Source: Arenicola marina
Lineage: Eukaryota > Annelida > Polychaeta > Arenicolidae
Assembly: GCA_964019135.1 (NCBI GenBank)
Contig: OZ025253.1
Span: forward strand, 8,933,059 to 8,997,058
DNA length: 64,000 bases
Direction of reading: 5' to 3'
Shown here: piece by piece, positions 45,966 through 57,599 of the stretch
Position numbering within the stretch: the first letter of the stretch is position 1
How the letters are laid out: every line of letters starts with the position of its first letter
Notes under the pieces: model-generated
The model's input: the letters and a program-made list of their open reading frames with translations, nothing else
Databases searched by the model: none
What the model was told of the DNA's origin: nothing
Program-made: the position numbers and the translations under genes

Positions 45966-47910
45966 CGCTCTCAGCGAGATGCTCTCTTTCGCTCCATCAG
46001 CGAGATGTCCACAGGGCGCGGTGTTTCATATTGCCGCGTTATCTTAGGTTCAAACCCTCTTTCCCGCTCCCAGTGGCTCTTCTCTCTCGACCTGATGGGG
46101 CTGAGTATACAAACATGGATCTGTGATATCAGCCTCGCCGGCCGGTGCTCTAATTGGGCGGCAATGGAGGCTGCTTCGCTTCCGCTTGTTTTGTGCTTTA
46201 CGGGTAACAAAGTCGAAAACAAAGCCATAAAGATTAACCAGCTGTCGATTGTCCGTGGAGTGCGGCAAATGAGGTGTTATGGTTCGTCGGTCTACACCTC
46301 CATCCCGGCCCCCGCCCCCCTCACTCCCTCTCACACCCCGTACCCACCACCCACCGACGGCCAGGGGGGAGGGGGGGAGTGGGGGGCGGGGGTGGAATAG
46401 GGTCTGACTGCATGGCACGTATGTGGACTCCAGAAAATGCGCATGGAAGAAAAAATAGAGCGGGAGGCTTTCCATGATAGCGAGTCTCCGACAACCACAT
46501 CAAGCCATATGTCTGAAATGGGTGGAGGAAGGGTGGCGGGGGGCGTATCTGATCAGTTCCTGGTAGGGAAGCAATAAGGTGGTGAGATGAACATTGGGGG
46601 GGGGGGGAGGGCGGGGGGGATGTTTAATCGTGTGAGTCGTGATAAAGCCCGGAATATAACACACCACTGGCTGTTTTTTTTCTCGAAACATTAACCACAC
46701 TATTTCAGTTTTCATAACGATTCTGTAAATTTACTATGTAAAATGAATGAAAAACGAGTTTAATTGCAAATGACAAATTAAGGAAATCGTGCGTTATCAT
46801 TACGATATGTTTTGACGTATTCGGGCCAAGCGACCTCTAGCGGCTGCCCCTCGTGTTGCATCATGCCCATTCTCTTCCACGAACCGTGCCGCAGCGAAAG
46901 CCCGCCATGCCCAATCTCGGCCACTAGGGGGCAACCAGAATTAATGATCCACAGCGCGAATGCGCGGAATATCAATGAACGGCTGCGAGGACCCTGGTGC
47001 GTCGGCAGCAACTGTGAAAGTGTTCCCTTCCAAACTAACGCAATTTTATGCACCGCACCGATGTATTTTTACCAACCCTATTTCACGGATTAAAAGAGAG
47101 AGAGGGCGAGACAAGCATAGACTTCTCAGCGCGACTGGTTAACTGAGTACTTCTGTCCCGGGGTAGATTGAAAAGAACGAGGTGCTCGCGTGACATTTAT
47201 TTCAAGTTTACACCATAGTTCTTGGCCTCTTTGGTGGCCTTTAACTGCCCTCTGTGATGGGATGTTTTACAACTTTAACAAGGGGTGCCGGATCCGCCAT
47301 TGTGACAGCCGTGAACACCCTCACCAGGACACGTGGTCCGACACCAACCATCAGCTCGACGCTTTATGGCGTGGAGTTAACGTCAAACATCATTGTCACT
47401 TCCGGCAAGTCGCCAATCTCCTGGTCAGGTTTGGCATGGGATGGTGGGGGGGTCGGGGGGGGGGGGGGGTGCTGGTACCGTTGGCATATCCTTGGGGCTT
47501 TCTTCGTCTGATCCTCCCTCTCGGACTATCCAGGACCCTGATATTAAAGCAATATTCGCTTCACCTCGCAAAAAAGAAGTCGTTGTTTGATGGCAATACA
47601 TCATCACGGTTTTTCCCGTGACATGCCATGCTGTGCTACCACATAGCCACGGGCGGTTGGCGATATGTTGGGGGCTCCAGGGACAAACCTAACGCAAAAC
47701 AAAAGCTGCAGATCCATCGCCTTTCGCAGACGGACGGATGCCAACAACAGCAGGGACAAAGTAAGTCGCTCGACCCGATGATTCGGGTACAACGAGAGCC
47801 AAAGGCCGGGGGTCGATCCCCATTCTGCGAACGCCTATGGCCGGCGCGTAATAAAGGCCCAATTTGTCCTATGCGCCAAGCGCGGGAGGGATATCCCACT
47901 CTGGCTCTGG
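45966..47910. other. Unique DNA with G runs, no gene seen
   Basis: G-rich runs lie at about 46,363-46,395, 46,597-46,620 and 47,443-47,470. Minus-strand Pro/Ser frames across them are artefacts. No exon or RNA gene is recognised. A box-B-like GGTTCAAACC at 46,047 has no matching box A. A CTCF-like site at 46,921 is listed separately. Confidence 0.5.
46921..46935 (+). promoter_or_regulatory. CTCF-like motif (plus strand)
   Basis: CCACTAGGGGGCAAC matches the core CTCF consensus CCASYAGRKGGCRSY at all but one position and is preceded by GG, as in many real sites. It is one of the two best of the six matches here. Function is inferred only from the family's conserved motif. Confidence 0.45.
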
Positions 47911-47911
47911 G

Positions 47912-48022
47912 CTACGTTGCCCACACATTACAAACGTTCATCCCATGGCTCCAGGCTAAGTTTCCCATATATTACAGACGTTTACTCCATGGTTCGGCGC
48001 TACATTTCCAACATTATATGCT
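47912..48022. repeat. 44-bp unit, about 2.5 diverged copies
   Basis: Units begin at 47,912, 47,956 and 48,000 with CTACGTTGCCCACA, CTAAGTTTCCCATA and CTACATTTCCAACA. Each of the first two contains ATTACARACGTT and CCATGG. The copies are diverged and open in one frame, so a coding repeat cannot be fully excluded, but no protein family is recognised. Confidence 0.7.
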
Positions 48023-49555
48023 AAGTTCAGGAGATCTTAACCGTCCCACAAAATATGAATCACACAACATAAGAAATAAAAAGTTCCGAAAAAGAGTAAT
48101 TTATGGTTGAACGACAATTACGGCGTTACTTTCAGAGTGAATATCAGTCGGCAAATTGAGGCCATTGTATGAACTTGTTATGATAGGGCATCAATGTCGA
48201 ATATACAGCAAGATGACTTGACACTTTCCTGAATGCTTGGCCACGCGTGTTTTTAGACCAGTGTTGGCACAAATAAAACCATCTTATTGCCGGAACAGTT
48301 GACTACAAGTTTGCGTGACATGTTTAATTAACAAACACCAATACATCTTATTTCCCAAACGTGCAACACAGTCAATATATGTCACGGGCACGGGGTATAA
48401 AACATGTGTTGGATTTGCAGGATAATCGAATCCCGGGGATAACATCGACATAGATATACACATAATGAACCGTTATCTAACGCCATGGCTGTTCATCAGA
48501 TTACCGGCAAAACCAAAAATCCATACTCGTGACTAATCCAGGCGGATGAAGCAAAAACACAAATCCAAACAAATTGCCTCTGAAGAAATGTTTCCCGTGC
48601 CGAGGTAGTTTATCAGTGCTTATCGTGGGGCGCAGGACCGGTAAAGACGCGACAGACCTCGGCGAGAGTTCAATGACATTAGACGGGTTTAGACGGGGAT
48701 TATCTGGTGGTATACCGTCCTGAGGAATGACATTACAGGCACAATTAGTATAAAAAGGTAATTGGCGCAGCATTCCGTCACCGTGGTATCGGAGTCTGCA
48801 TCACACAGCCGATGCCGCCATCGCAATAACAATAATGTCCTTTATTAGTGATACATGTAGGCATACATGGAAAGCATTCACATTTCGTCCATCGGGATAG
48901 TGTCGGCGGAAGGTTTATGGCATCGCTATCCGGCTAACATCGCACACGGATAAACATGCTGGGAAACGATATAGCAATGGAGTTATTGGCGCTGAAGTCT
49001 TAATTAACTTCACAGGACTATTAGTCAGGGATGCGCATGCTCAAAATTGCATTGATGCATATCAAAAGATGATAATCATATCAAGACAAACTATTTTTAA
49101 ATATATCTTTTAGTAAGAATAATTACTCAATTGAGAATGATTATTTGATTGAGAATAATTATTTGATTACGAACAGCTATTTGTTTGATTTAAGCATATT
49201 TTATTTTGCAATTTGGAAACAGGTAATGCCTATATAAATCACTCTTGCTTATGCAGAGCTTTGCATATACATTGTGATTTGCAAATATCTCGGACAGATT
49301 GTCTGACTGTGTGCTAGTTAACGATGTCTACGTACGACATAGATATTACATGATAATTATGTTAAAGGACAAAACGCAGCAGCAATTTTGGAATTTTGAT
49401 GAGGTAGTATACGCGAAAGTCAAAGTTCCCCATGGGAGATTTTGTACCATCTTGGCAAAAGAGTGTTATATGAACATGCATTCATATTTATTTACACCCC
49501 ATACATGTGTAAATATACACGAGGAACCGTAATATATCGTTTCAACTCAACATAT
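48023..49555. other. AT-rich unique DNA, no gene seen
   Basis: The interval has no recognised exon. It includes an AT-rich block at about 49,070-49,290, listed separately for its motif content, and leads into the 32-bp array. Confidence 0.5.
49070..49290. promoter_or_regulatory. AT-rich block with POU/homeodomain/SOX-like motifs
   Basis: An 18-bp unit (ATTGAGAATRATTATTTG) is duplicated at about 49,132-49,167 and followed by a third, degenerate copy. It supplies several ATTA/TAAT cores. At 49,253 TTTGCATA resembles an octamer site. At 49,270 CATTGT (SOX-like) precedes the perfect palindrome ATTTGCAAAT (49,277-49,286), a POU-type site. Clusters like this occur in developmental enhancers, but AT-rich DNA makes such motifs common by chance. 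Confidence 0.25.
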
Positions 49556-50709
49556 TTTAAGGTCTATACATGCTATCAGTACTAAAGTCTAAGTTATATA
49601 AATGCTATCAGTACTAAGGTCTAAGTTATATAAATGCTATCAATAGTAAGGTCTAAGTTGTATAAATGATATAAGTACTAAGTTCTAAGTTATATAAATG
49701 CTATCAGTACTAAGGTCTAAGTTATATAAATGCTATCAGTACTAAGGTCTAAGTTATATAAATGCTATCCGTACTATGGTCTAAGTTATATAAATGCTAT
49801 CAGTACTAAGGTCTAAGTTAGATAAATGCTATCAGTACTAAGGTCTAAGTTATATAAATGCTATCAATAGTAAGGTCTAAGTTATATAAATGATATAAGT
49901 ACTAAGTTCTAAGTTATATAAATGCTATCAGTACTAAGGTCTAAGTTATATAAATGCTATCAGTACTATAGTCTAAGTTATATAAATGCTATCCGTACTA
50001 TGGTCTAAGTTATATAAATGCTATCAGTACTAAGGTCTAAGTTAGATAAATGCTATCAGTACTAAGGTCTAAGGCCTACACATGCTATCAGTACTAAGGT
50101 CTAAGGTCTATACATGCTATCAGTACTAAGGTCTAAGGTATAAACATGCTATCAGTACCAAGGTCTAAGGTACATAGATGCTATCAGTACTAAGATCTAA
50201 GGTCTATACATGTTATCAGTATTAAGGTCTAAGGTCTATACATGCTATCAGTACTAAGGTCCAAGGTCTATACATGCTATCAGTGCTAAGGCATAAGGTC
50301 TATACATGCTATCAGTACTAAGGCCTAAGGTCTATACATGCTATCAGTACTAAGGCCTAAGGTCTATACATGCTATCAGTATTAAGGTCTAAGGTCTATA
50401 CATGCTATCAGTACTAAGGTCTAAGGTATACACATGCTATCAGTACTAAGGTCTAAGGTCTATACGTGCTATCAGTACTAAGGTCTAAGGTCTATACATG
50501 CTATCAGTACCAAGGTCTAAGGTATATTCGTGCTATCAGTACTAAGGTCTAAGGTATATACATGCTATCAGTACTAAGGTCTAAGATCTATACGTGCTAT
50601 CAGTACTAAGGTCTAAGGTCTATACATGCTATCAGTACCAAGGTCTAAGGTCTATACATGCTATCAGTACTAAGGTCTAAGGTCTATACATGCTATCAGT
50701 ACTAAGGTA
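49556..50709. repeat. 32-bp satellite, about 36 copies, two subfamilies
   Basis: Units contain AAGGTCTAAG and GCTATCAGTACT with a 32-bp period. The left half (to about 50,060) carries GTTATATAAATGC and the right half GTCTATACATGC. A seven-unit block of 224 bp is duplicated in the left half; its CAATAGTAAGG marker occurs at 49,641 and 49,865. The right half is AT-poorer and irregular. No coding potential is seen. Confidence 0.95.
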
Positions 50710-51630
50710 TAATTCTGAGCGTTGTCTGTCATATATCACATGACCCGTCCACCCGACATAAGCCTTAACCCGGTTTAGCCTATGTGTGCACATACATGGC
50801 ATGAAACAGCGATTCTATAATATCTTTGGTTGTGTGATGTCCGACCTGCGTGACAATTCTCACAGCCTTATTAGCCTCACTCGATGGGCTGTTCCTGTCA
50901 AAGTACACCCCCCTAAACCCCCACCCCCAACCCACGTATCTTTCATTTGTAGACATTCTGCGGAAAGTAGCAAAAGTCGTCCGAGGTCGCTACAGTCTCC
51001 GGGCGGCCGGAAGGGTCACGCCAAGACAAAGCGCCCCCTAAACTGAGATCCTAATGCCGAGAGCTAAGTACTAGATCTCGTCCGTGAGAACCCACGTGAA
51101 GTATCGTGCCAGACCTCTTATTGGCTCTTAACGCCTGATTGGTCGCCGATTCTGCAGGGGGAGACGCATACCTGGGTAGGGTTGGGGACGATGGGGTTTG
51201 GGTGTTGGGGGGATGGGGGGTGGGGGGTGGGGGTGGGGGGTAAGGGCCAGGGATGGGTCCAGGAGAGGGAGAGGTGGGGTCGAACGCACGGGTGACAACG
51301 GAAGGCAGACGACGAAGAACTAGTGCCAGGGGAGACCGAAGGATTAGTGTCAAGAATAAATGAAAAGTATTCGTGTTTCGGGGGGAGCTATTTGCACACA
51401 TTGGCTGCCCTGAGAGGTGAAGACGGTACGTTATGCTGTGCAGTTTGGGCATTTTTGTTTTCGCCTAGCGTGTCCTTTTTGGTGCATTTATCGGCTCTCT
51501 TAGTATAAAAAGTGTTAATGGTAGCCACGCAAATGTAGAAATGCACAACGCCAGCCATGTAGTGACAGAAAGCACACACAATTCAAGTGCGGGATAAAGG
51601 GGAGGGGGGGGGGGGGTGAGGGGTTATATA
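50710..51630. other. Unique DNA with a G-rich patch, no gene seen
   Basis: A G/T-rich stretch lies at about 51,175-51,250 and a G run at about 51,600-51,616. Open frames are short and Pro-rich on the minus strand. No RNA gene or repeat family is recognised otherwise. Confidence 0.5.
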
Positions 51631-51636
51631 TGGTTT

Positions 51637-52119
51637 CCAGCTACTTTACAACGTTAAACTAATGTTTGTTTTTCGTTTACAAATAAACGTTTGTAAGTTA
51701 AACTGAAAATTAACGATTCGAAAAAAAGTTTATGGGTTAGCATTCACATAAAATTGATTTTTTTTAACCATTTGATACAGGTCTAATATAAAGCCGTCTT
51801 CGGTAGCCCAATGGTTAGCGTGCGTGACTTTTAATCTCGCGACCGGGGTTCAAACCCAAACCTGGCAGAGGTGAATTTTCGGAGGTCTATGACGTCGGCT
51901 ACCACACCGTGGGCCATCCGCTCGGGAAATACGCAGTGACACAGAGTGTACGAAGGCAGGAAGGCTAGATATTCGTTTAAAAAATGGATTACAGTTAATA
52001 TGCAAACGTTAATTTAACATGAGCAAAATTACGTTAGAATAACGTTAACATATATTGTTAGTTAAACGTAGCTGCTAACGTTCACCTAACGTGAATATAA
52101 CGTTGGCATACTATCTGGG
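51637..52119. mobile_element. Candidate MITE with CCAG ends and AACGTTA subterminal repeats
   Basis: The left end CCAGCTACTTTACAACGTTA and the reverse complement of the right end (CCCAGATAGTATGCCAACGTTA) agree at about 16 of 21 positions. Both ends are followed inward by repeated AACGTTA, ACGTTTG and GTTAAAC words, mostly at 51,650-51,720 and 52,005-52,105. The element encodes nothing. A tRNA-derived SINE head lies in its middle. I could not find a convincing target-site duplication. The CCAG termini resemble those of the element at 848-1,592, suggesting a related family. Confidence 0.5.
51797..51960 (+). mobile_element. tRNA-derived SINE, tRNA-Lys-like head
   Basis: Box A TAGCCCAATGG (51,804-51,814) and box B GGTTCAAACCC (51,847-51,857) are separated by 32 bases, the spacing of a true tRNA. 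An anticodon loop CTTTTAA gives TTT (Lys). The acceptor stem (TCTTCGG) has no partner 3' of the T arm, and the T stem is broken after two pairs, so this is not a functional tRNA. About 90 further bases without tRNA character follow. It is read as a SINE or tRNA relic inside the MITE-like element. The 3' limit is approximate. Confidence 0.6.
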
Positions 52120-53593
52120 AAGGTATTCCGCGCTAGTCCTCAAGTCCGTCCCACTTGTAACACGGTGTGCCGCGCCTCTCACTAAGCGTATGTAAATTAA
52201 AAGCAAGGGCTTCATGTGAAATCCAGGGCGCCAGTGTCAGCCCCAACCAGTCCCGGTCCCCGCGGCGTATCGGGTAGCGCGGGGATTGGAGGGGTGAAGC
52301 GGACGGCCGGGTGAGGTGAAGAGGTCGGGGGTTGAACGGATTGGCCCGGCGAGGGGTCCGCTGGTGCCGGGACCAATCTTCCGACCCCAATAAGGTCTAA
52401 TGGGGGATGTTACAGCCTCGCCATCCCATTGTCTTAAGCGCAATGGAGGGCGTTTTTTGTGGTGGGTACCCATTCAGGCATTCCGCTCGAGGAACGCGAC
52501 TGTATGTATTCAGGGCATGGCGCAACAAGATACCCGGATGTGCAGATCGGGTAGCGGCCGCTGTCCGCGAAGGACAACCGGAAGTGTGCAGTGCGCAGGA
52601 CAGCCGTATGAACGCGTAAAAAAGTGGGGACGAAGGTTCATGATTTATCTCGTATATCAAGATTTTCATCTTTGCGTATGATGGCCTTGCTTTACATAAT
52701 CTCCATGTCGGCGCAGTCTGAGTTCGCGGATGGCCGAACGAACGAGTTGCGAAAGCCAAAGCAATCTTCTTCCTTTTAACGACCAGCAACGGTCGTTACG
52801 AGGGACCCCCATCAGCTCGCCTCACCCTCAATAATAAATCCCACTGCCCCCCGCCCCCCCCGCCCCCGCCACCGTTATGCCACCGTCCAGACGCCCCCTC
52901 CCCTTCCCTCGCCACACCCCTCACCCCACCCCCACCTCCATCCACCCACCACAATGAACTGAATAAATCCTTCGGGGTATTGTATTAGCGATCAGCATGT
53001 CAGTGCCTACAAAATGCAACCCTGCTCATAGCTCTGAATGAGGAATCTAGAACCCCCCCCCCCCTCTCCCTCCCTCCTCCCGTCTCCCCAACCACCTGCC
53101 TCAGCCTTAATGGGTTGTTTGTGACTGCCGCAAAGGTTAGAGACATGAGCTTCCACTGGCCATGTCGGATAACAACCGCCGGGTGTATTCTAAGAGTAGA
53201 GACTATTGGCAGCAGACGTTGAGATATGAACTTTATTACTCGTGATTCGGAAGGACGACAATTGGTACTGCACTTGGATATTAGTAATATGTGCCACGGA
53301 TGCACAGCTGCTTCGGTGCAATTAAACTTGATCTTCACGGAGATCCGATGCTGACTTCACTGAAGTGACAGCTGCCGAATAACGTCGTCAATGCGGTCGT
53401 CTGATGACGCAATGAGACGCGACACGAAACAACAGGACGCTTCCACTTCATCATGTACAGATCAATGGCCCACAATGTATACAACAATAGTGACACATTA
53501 TAAATACCATGGTATACATAGAAAAGTCATATATTCCAACTAACCTGTGGGATCTTGAACAATTTCAACAAATTTGCCACTTGTATGGAGGTG

Positions 53594-53608
53594 ACGCTAG
53601 ATGGCGCT
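53594..53608 (+). promoter_or_regulatory. CTCF-like motif (plus strand)
   Basis: ACGCTAGATGGCGCT matches all ten bases of the AGRKGGCRSY half of the CTCF consensus and three of five of CCASY. It faces the minus-strand site at 56,295 across the CRE-bearing inverted-repeat segment. Confidence 0.35.
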
Positions 53609-53903
53609 GCCACCACGCCGGCGATCATTTCCGGTTGTTCCCCGTCCTTGCAGCCCTCGGTTGTTCCGGCGAGCTTAGTGACGGAACCTGCAAACAAGGA
53701 TGCCTCGTTAAAATAGCTATTACAATCAGGTTGCACGAAATAATTCTGACGGAGGCCGGGGGAGGGGGGGGGGGGGGTGGTGTATGTTGGAACATCCGTA
53801 GAGATGAGAGATACTGCGAGAAGCGACATACGGTAGATTTCTATCGTAACACAATGCCAGCACTGCAGTCCGCCTTCGTGCGGTTTACGTAAGCCACATG
53901 GGC

Positions 53904-53911
53904 TGACGTCA
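53904..53911. promoter_or_regulatory. CRE palindrome TGACGTCA
   Basis: A perfect CREB/ATF palindrome, the first of six in the last 10 kb of the window. It lies about 80 bp before the left arm of the inverted repeat at 53,985. Confidence 0.3.
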
Positions 53912-54291
53912 CCATAACATGTACGCATCTTTCCCACCTCGCAATAGTTCCGTACATGTGTACGCACGTGTGCTGTAACAGGAGCCCTATAGGGCAAAAC
54001 AGTTCTCGCGATCGGGCCGCGAGACTTCAGTTTTGGGGACAAACAAGCACACGTGATCCATGTTGAAGTATAGGCAGCTATAAGTCAATTTCTTTCCAGG
54101 TGTATTCTAAAGACTATGAGTACCATTTCACTGGCTATGGGGAATGTACGTTACCATATTTGGAGTTGATGAAGCGCAGAACTTTTGGAATATAAAACGA
54201 AAAAAAAAGTCTTCAAAACACTCGAAAGCTAAAAATAACATTCTAAATTTAGCCCTGTACCCGGGCTTTCGCAATTTCCCCAAACAGCGAA

Positions 54292-54338
54292 TGACGTCAC
54301 AGAGTTTCGCGTGCCTCCGTGGTAACAAAAATGGCGAC
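54292..54338 (+). promoter_or_regulatory. CRE plus YY1-like initiator, promoter-like
   Basis: TGACGTCA (54,292-54,299) is followed 28 bp later by AAAATGGCGAC (54,328-54,338), which resembles the YY1 element found at starts of housekeeping genes. The ATG inside it (54,331) opens only 27 codons. A good donor (TTG then GTAAGT) lies at 54,500. A second CRE palindrome follows at 54,554. The arrangement resembles a CpG-type promoter and first exon, but no protein is recognised. Confidence 0.3.
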
Positions 54339-54553
54339 AGCAAGTGATCGACTTCACCATTCCGCTGTCAAAATGTGCAGTGCATGGAGTAACAGCACAC
54401 GGATGCGTCATTAAACCACATGGTAGAGATACAATGAGACCAGTTGGATGTTTTGGTATCACTATTGGACCGCGAAAAAACTAAGCTTCTTCATTGTTGG
54501 TAAGTTTTCTGTTTGAAGCGTTGCGCCAACGTTGTCACTGGGGAGTATCCGTG

Positions 54554-54561
54554 TGACGTCA
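54554..54561. promoter_or_regulatory. CRE palindrome TGACGTCA
   Basis: A perfect CREB/ATF palindrome 262 bp from the one at 54,292. Further TGACG half-sites follow at about 54,810-54,830 (CACGTCACGCC and TACGTCACAG on the + strand). Confidence 0.3.
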
Positions 54562-54950
54562 TAATAACTCGTTCGCGTAGGAAATGCAGAAAAACGTTAC
54601 TTTCGCAGTCGTATTTTCCCGTCGTAACAAATATTCGTCATTGTGATGGCGCAAACGAATACAAAATATGTCGTCTATCCGTTTTGTAAAGCTATATTTC
54701 TTAAATATTCTTAATTATATCGCTAGGCCTTCCGCAATGGAGCCACCCCTCGGCGCCTGGCTTTTGCGCAGGTAGTCTGGTTCCCAGTCTCTCTCTTTGC
54801 GTAACATACACGTCACGCCTACGTCACAGATAGTCACGATATTAGTGTGTGCAGAGATTCTAAACTCATTCCGAACACGTGCTTCGTTTGTTTGTCCCCA
54901 AAATGAGTAAACCGGAAGTCTAAGCGAACGAGACTTTATAGCCCTATTTT

Positions 54951-57595
54951 GCAATTGAATGGCGTCATAACTATTCTACGACTACATTAAATGTCCCACA
55001 TTAGGTTTCTTGTTTGTTTCTGCTCATTTCACTGCGGAAATTTGCATACCATGTCGTAAGCTAGCCAGTGGTTGAGCCAGTCAAAGTCATCAATTTTGTA
55101 CTTGGTGCGCGCGGGCGATTATTTCACCACATTTTTCGTTTGCCTACATTAACGCAACAAACAATCAAGATACGGACGTCGTGACTCACGCTAAAGTCCG
55201 CCATAAGACGGCCATTTTTAATTTCGTTTGTCAATTTCAATATTGTTAATCCAAGTACATGCAAGTCATACAAAGTGATAACAATCGTAAACAAGCTTAT
55301 ATAGAAATCAATAAAAGTTCTACGGGCTCTCACTTGGCGTTGATACATATATAAGACAAAGATTTCGTAGAAATTAAAGAACCTTGACAAGATATTTTGG
55401 TGTTACAGCAATTGCAAATGCATATAAACATGTATCTTTTGTCAACTAAAATAATATGGTTTCGCAGTATTTGTTCCCAGTGGGTGCAACATTTCCCAGC
55501 AAGAAATTTGGTCCAGTTAAATGACGCGACCGACCAGTGTAATGTATACTGAATAAGTCAATGGCTGCCACAATGTTAAGCGTAACTGGTATTAGCTAAA
55601 GGTAGAATATATATAGTAACACGCATACGAAACAAATGAAACAAATGCCTTTGATGTATCGGCCTTATTAATCCCCTCTAACAGGGAGTGGGGTATAGAC
55701 AGTTGTCATCGGACATCTAAATCAAAGAAATTTTATATGAACAGTTGACATTGCAATATGCCTGTTAGGCCGACTTATCAACGAGTCCCGGGTGATCAGC
55801 ATAGGATGACGTTTGAGCCCAGGTTCAGGCGGTATATATACGATAACAAAACGTTCGAAGCAACGCTCGGTCAACGGCAATCTACTGGCAGACTATATAG
55901 TCCACGTCAAATTTAACTATTAGAATTTTCCTACACACTCGAAAATTGCAAATTACTCGAAATTGTAATCAAATATATATTCGAAGTTTGGCACCAAGTA
56001 CACAACTGCTTAGCATGTACTGTCCTACTAGTAGCGTACCGGACGAATTCATTCGCTTTTGATTAAATAGAATCCAAATTACTCGCGAACTATGAGTTCG
56101 ATGAAGGTCAAAGACGAGAAGCGCTTTGAACTTTGAGACCGTTATTTTTAAATAGTACAACGAAAACGTAATGTCTATACGTCTCAAAATATGCATCGAT
56201 GAATATATCTTAACAACCATCAACAACGATTCGAGGCCTTTGAGATCAACCGTAAGGTTGGCAGTTATGTGGGGCAGAGGTGACGTGAGGAACGAGCTCC
56301 CTCTGCTGGGAGAGTGGGTCAACGGCTCACACAGTGACACCACGTGTCAACGATTTGGCTGTTCAATTCAGCGCTCACAAAATGGTATAGGCTTCAAAAT
56401 GCTATGGACTTTGGGGCTCAACGTTCCGACATCTCAAATCTAGGATATGTTTTAGCCACAGAAACTGTCGGTAAGATGCTGCAGATGAGTCGAACAGATT
56501 GTTCAAAAAGAATGCTTTGTATCAACGCCGTGTGAACTGCGGGATACCATGTATCGAAACTAAATGACACTTTCATTAAATAAGACCTTTTTTCTCGACC
56601 CCGGGCATACCCCCACCCCCTACCCCTTGTAACCAATCAAGTTCACATCAAAATGATCGCATAAAAAGTCAGCAGCCACAACACACGGTGACATATTGTG
56701 GAGGCCCCTGGAGCAACCCCGACTCAATAATACTGTTTTATGGCCAGGCATTTCATGGCTAGGAGAGCTGAACCTCGCAGGCACCGGCATGGAAAGCCTG
56801 GAGCCTCCTCCCGGGGTAAGCGAGGTCCTATGTCTTGGTCACTGCCGGGGAGGTTCACGGAAAGGATTCCACGGGACTTCGTTATCTATGAGGCTGCAGA
56901 CCTGTAAAACTAGCTTAAATTGCGGTCGGCGAAATCCTGACTTGAAGATTGCTTCTTTTTGTTTTATTTGTTGTTTTTGTTTTCAATTCCTTTGCTTGGA
57001 GGGTTCAGTGAAGTTTTTGGTCAATGACCTAGAACAAAACAAGCAGTTTGTCAAGATACCACGGCATGCTACGGGAGATATACGGGGTAATATAACAGGA
57101 AATATATATTAGATGACGTGGGTTATTTCAGTAATAATAATTTGCACATAACAAAACGGTTAACCTATACATGGCGCTTACTTTTGCATGATCTGCATCC
57201 AGCCTATGAGAGACAATCGTGCCATACGGTGCTGATACATATCAGCAGTTATCCCCGGATCATACTTTCAGGGCATTTCATAGATTTAGGGAATAAATAA
57301 TCATAGTGTTCGTACGATTTATTACATTTTATGGCTGTGTGTTTGTTTGGTTGCGTTTACATATAGGGAAAGTGGGGGAAAATATGGATTATTTTGGAGG
57401 AGCTTGATGAGGGGTGTGGGGGGTCGTGATAGCCTAGGTAGGTAGAGCTTACGGCACAAAGCCAGAGACCGAGGTAACAATCTCCCCTTGCTGCCCGCGC
57501 CCACTAATGCACAATACTTATTATGGCGTCAATGGGGATTCTTCTCACCACCCCTGCACCACGGTGTGTTGATATCACCCCATTCATCTGTAACA
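54951..57595. other. Unique DNA, no recognisable gene
   Basis: The interval is mostly AT-rich with open frames under 140 codons and no recognised domain. A CTCF-like site lies at 56,295. There is no RNA gene or repeat array. Confidence 0.5.
56295..56309 (-). promoter_or_regulatory. CTCF-like motif (minus strand)
   Basis: On the minus strand the site reads CCAGCAGAGGGAGCT, matching CCASYAGRKGGCRSY at 14 of 15 positions. With the site at 46,921 it is the best match in the window. It is convergent with the plus-strand site at 53,594. Confidence 0.45.
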
Positions 57596-57599
57596 TCAC

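Larger units (their letters stand above)
52120..53980. other. Unique DNA with C runs, no gene seen
   Basis: C-rich stretches lie at about 52,838-52,950 and 53,050-53,090, and a G run at about 53,758-53,778. Open frames up to 130 codons show no domain I recognise. A CTCF-like site at 53,594 and a CRE palindrome at 53,904 are listed separately. Confidence 0.5.
53985..54950. mobile_element. Segment bounded by ~75-bp diverged inverted repeats
   Basis: The left arm (about 53,985-54,052) contains TAGGGC, TTCTCG, AGACTTC and TTTTGGGGACAAACAA. The same words appear in the same order in the reverse complement of about 54,868-54,948, with small indels. The arms face each other 0.8 kb apart. This is the layout of a decayed DNA transposon or foldback element. 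The interior encodes no recognised transposase. It holds two CRE palindromes, a YY1-like site and an ATG, so a captured or local promoter is an alternative reading. Arm limits are approximate. Confidence 0.5.

Noticed and set aside
45990-46060. tRNA-like sequence with GGTTCAAACC
   Set aside because: No box A at an acceptable distance and no cloverleaf fold.
46832-46848. Second CTCF-like site (CCTCTAGCGGCTGCC)
   Set aside because: It agrees with the CTAG centre only. The GGC-rich half of the consensus is broken at three positions.
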